From JBGFRR01 sp041695045 (lineage in GTDB: Bacteria > Bacteroidota > Ignavibacteria > UBA10030), in the NCBI GenBank assembly GCA_041695045.1, contig JBGFRR010000051.1, forward strand, positions 1 through 6,798: 6,798 nt of DNA, given 5' to 3'. The notes under the pieces are model-generated. The model saw only the letters and a program-made list of their open reading frames with translations, was not told where the DNA came from and made no database searches. The number at the start of each line of letters is the position of its first letter. Positions within the stretch are counted from its first letter, which is position 1. The position numbers and the translations under genes are program-made. Positions 5,329-6,798 of the stretch are shown piece after piece.

Positions 5329-6792
5329 ATGGCTTTTACAACACGATCAGAAAAGAAGGTGGTCACGCTCATTCCCGGTGATGGGATTGGGCCCGAAGTG
5401 ATCAATGCGGTTCGGAGAGTGATTGAGGCAGCCGGCGTGCCAATCGAATGGGAAGAATGTGAAGCAGGAGAACGTGTGTTCAGGAAGGGACTCGAATCCG
5501 GCGTGCCGCAAGAGACGATCGAGTCGATCCGAAGAACGCGCGTCGTACTGAAGGGTCCGCTCGAAACGCCCGTCGGTTTCGGAGAAAAAAGTGCAAACGT
5601 TACGCTGCGCAAGCTTTTCGAGACGTTCGCCAATCTCCGGCCCGTCCGCGAGCTTCCCGGCATCCCGACGCCGTACAGCGGTCGGGGCATCGACCTCGTT
5701 GTGGTGCGGGAGAACGTGGAAGACTTGTATGCCGGCATCGAGCACATGCAGACACCCGGCGTGGCGCAATGCCTCAAGCTCATTTCGCGTAAAGGGTCGG
5801 AGAAGGTCATCCGGCTTGCGTTTGAGCTTTGCCGTGCCGAAGGACGCAAGCGTATCCACTGTGCCACCAAATCCAACATTATGAAACTCACCGAAGGCAC
5901 GATGAAACGTACCTTTGAGGAGATTGCGAAAGAATATCCCGATATCGAGTCGCAGCACATCATCATCGACAACTGCGCGCATCAGCTCGTCAAGCGGCCG
6001 GAGCAGTTCGAGGTGATCGTGACGACCAACATGAACGGCGATATCATCAGCGACCTGACCTCTGCGCTGATTGGCGGACTTGGCTTTGCGCCATCTGCCA
6101 ACATTGGGAATGAGGTCGCAATCTTCGAGGCAGTGCACGGCTCGGCCCCAAAGTACGCCGGGAAGAACGTCATCAATCCCACTGCTGTTCTCGGGTCGGC
6201 CGTAATGATGCTGCGGCACATCGGGGAATTCGAGGCGGCGGCGACTATCGAACACGCGTTACTCGTGACGCTCGAAGAAGGAACGGTGCGCACGGGCGAT
6301 GTTGTAGGGTACGACAAAGGGGCGTCAACAACAACCTACACCGACGCCATCATCGCCAACCTTGGCCGCAAAGCACAGCGATGGCACGTGCGTGAATACA
6401 AACCATTGAGGCTTCCACAAGTCTCGACAGACTTCGACCTTGTCAAACCAACGAAGCGTCGTGTCGTGGGCGCAGATATCTTCATCGAGTCGGCGGACGA
6501 CCCCGAGATCATCGGCAAGAGTCTGGAAGAGCTGTGCGCACCCACGCCGTTGAAGCTTAAGATGGTCTCCAACCGCGGCACGAAGGTCTACACACCAACC
6601 GGCGCCATCACGGATTGCGTGGATCATTTCCGCTGCCGCTTCATCCTCCGGGCAGAGGATAGCGACCTCACCGATGCGCAGCTCATCGACTTGCTGCAAC
6701 GCGTTGCCGGTCAATTCCGTTGGATGCATGTGGAGAAATTGCAGGAGTTTGACGGCCAGAAAGGGTTTACGAAAGCGCAGGGTGAGGACTAA
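5329..6792 (+). CDS. icd: Isocitrate dehydrogenase, long Thermus/Rickettsia type, probably NADP-dependent
   Basis: This 487-residue cytosolic enzyme oxidatively decarboxylates isocitrate to 2-oxoglutarate in the TCA cycle. PGDGIGPEV at 16-24 opens the fold. Isocitrate ligands equivalent to E. coli Ser113, Asn115, Arg119, Arg129 and Arg153 are S88, N90, R94, R104 and R127. The catalytic Tyr and Lys are Y134 and K181, and the metal-binding aspartates are D214, D238 and D242. HGSAPKYAG places K275-Y276 where NADP enzymes have Lys344-Tyr345 (NAD forms have Asp-Ile), so NADP is predicted. After about residue 335 there is a C-terminal extension of about 150 residues, as in the 496-residue Thermus thermophilus enzyme and the Rickettsia forms. 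The ATG at 5329 is preferred to the in-frame GTG at 5314 because AAAGGA at 5317-5322 is well spaced for it. No promoter or terminator is clear; the window ends 6 bases after the stop. The gene looks complete. Confidence 0.95.
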   Translation: MAFTTRSEKKVVTLIPGDGIGPEVINAVRRVIEAAGVPIEWEECEAGERVFRKGLESGVPQETIESIRRTRVVLKGPLETPVGFGEKSANVTLRKLFETFANLRPVRELPGIPTPYSGRGIDLVVVRENVEDLYAGIEHMQTPGVAQCLKLISRKGSEKVIRLAFELCRAEGRKRIHCATKSNIMKLTEGTMKRTFEEIAKEYPDIESQHIIIDNCAHQLVKRPEQFEVIVTTNMNGDIISDLTSALIGGLGFAPSANIGNEVAIFEAVHGSAPKYAGKNVINPTAVLGSAVMMLRHIGEFEAAATIEHALLVTLEEGTVRTGDVVGYDKGASTTTYTDAIIANLGRKAQRWHVREYKPLRLPQVSTDFDLVKPTKRRVVGADIFIESADDPEIIGKSLEELCAPTPLKLKMVSNRGTKVYTPTGAITDCVDHFRCRFILRAEDSDLTDAQLIDLLQRVAGQFRWMHVEKLQEFDGQKGFTKAQGED

Positions 6793-6798
6793 CTCGGC

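Noticed and set aside
5175..5381. Open frame overlapping the zinc-ribbon stub and the icd start
   Set aside because: It is out of frame with the recognisable CPSC motif at 5176-5187 and runs into icd in the wrong frame.
5347..6255. Minus-strand 302-residue open frame
   Set aside because: Antisense shadow of the isocitrate dehydrogenase gene, rich in His, Arg and Asp.
1..6798. CRISPR array, tRNA, rRNA, toxin-antitoxin or defence cluster
   Set aside because: No regularly spaced repeats, cloverleaf-like sequences or recognisable defence domains were seen on either strand.

Overview
The window is bacterial: dense plus-strand genes, Shine-Dalgarno sites of the AGGAGG type and overlapping start/stop codons. 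The taxon cannot be fixed from the sequence. The gene set (a coiled-coil zf-TFIIB protein, a Ca-type P-ATPase, and a long isocitrate dehydrogenase with the C-terminal extension known from Thermus and Rickettsia) would fit an environmental Gram-negative, for example of the Bacteroidota/Ignavibacteriota group. That is an inference of low confidence.

Layout. Positions 1-620 carry no convincing full-length gene. They hold a 16-codon open frame behind a perfect Shine-Dalgarno (308-358) and a pair of adjacent GC-rich hairpins (429-474) that resemble the end of an IS200/IS605-family element. From 623 to 4515 three genes and a 17-codon frame are linked by overlapping stops and starts: an ion-channel gene, a small zinc-ribbon protein, the 17-codon frame, and a 903-residue P2-type cation ATPase. 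From 4520 to 5256 there is a run of gene pieces: a 15-codon frame, a PhoU-like fragment, the C-terminal third of an HtpX-type M48 protease without its catalytic part, and the first half of a second zf-TFIIB zinc ribbon. From 5329 to 6792 there is an intact isocitrate dehydrogenase.

The three complete genes recognised with confidence (zinc ribbon, ATPase, isocitrate dehydrogenase) are unremarkable in architecture. The channel gene and ATPase suggest a membrane-ion or divalent-cation theme for the first operon. The isocitrate dehydrogenase belongs to the TCA cycle and appears to be a separate unit.

The most interesting feature is repeated truncation. The channel gene changes identity in the middle of its last pore helix, from a NaChBac-like voltage-gated channel to a PGPGW-family membrane protein. 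Downstream, several genes survive only as a start with a ribosome-binding site or as a C-terminal end. This looks like a series of internal deletions that joined neighbouring genes, either in the organism or during assembly. I found no convincing new defence, mobile or RNA-guided system.
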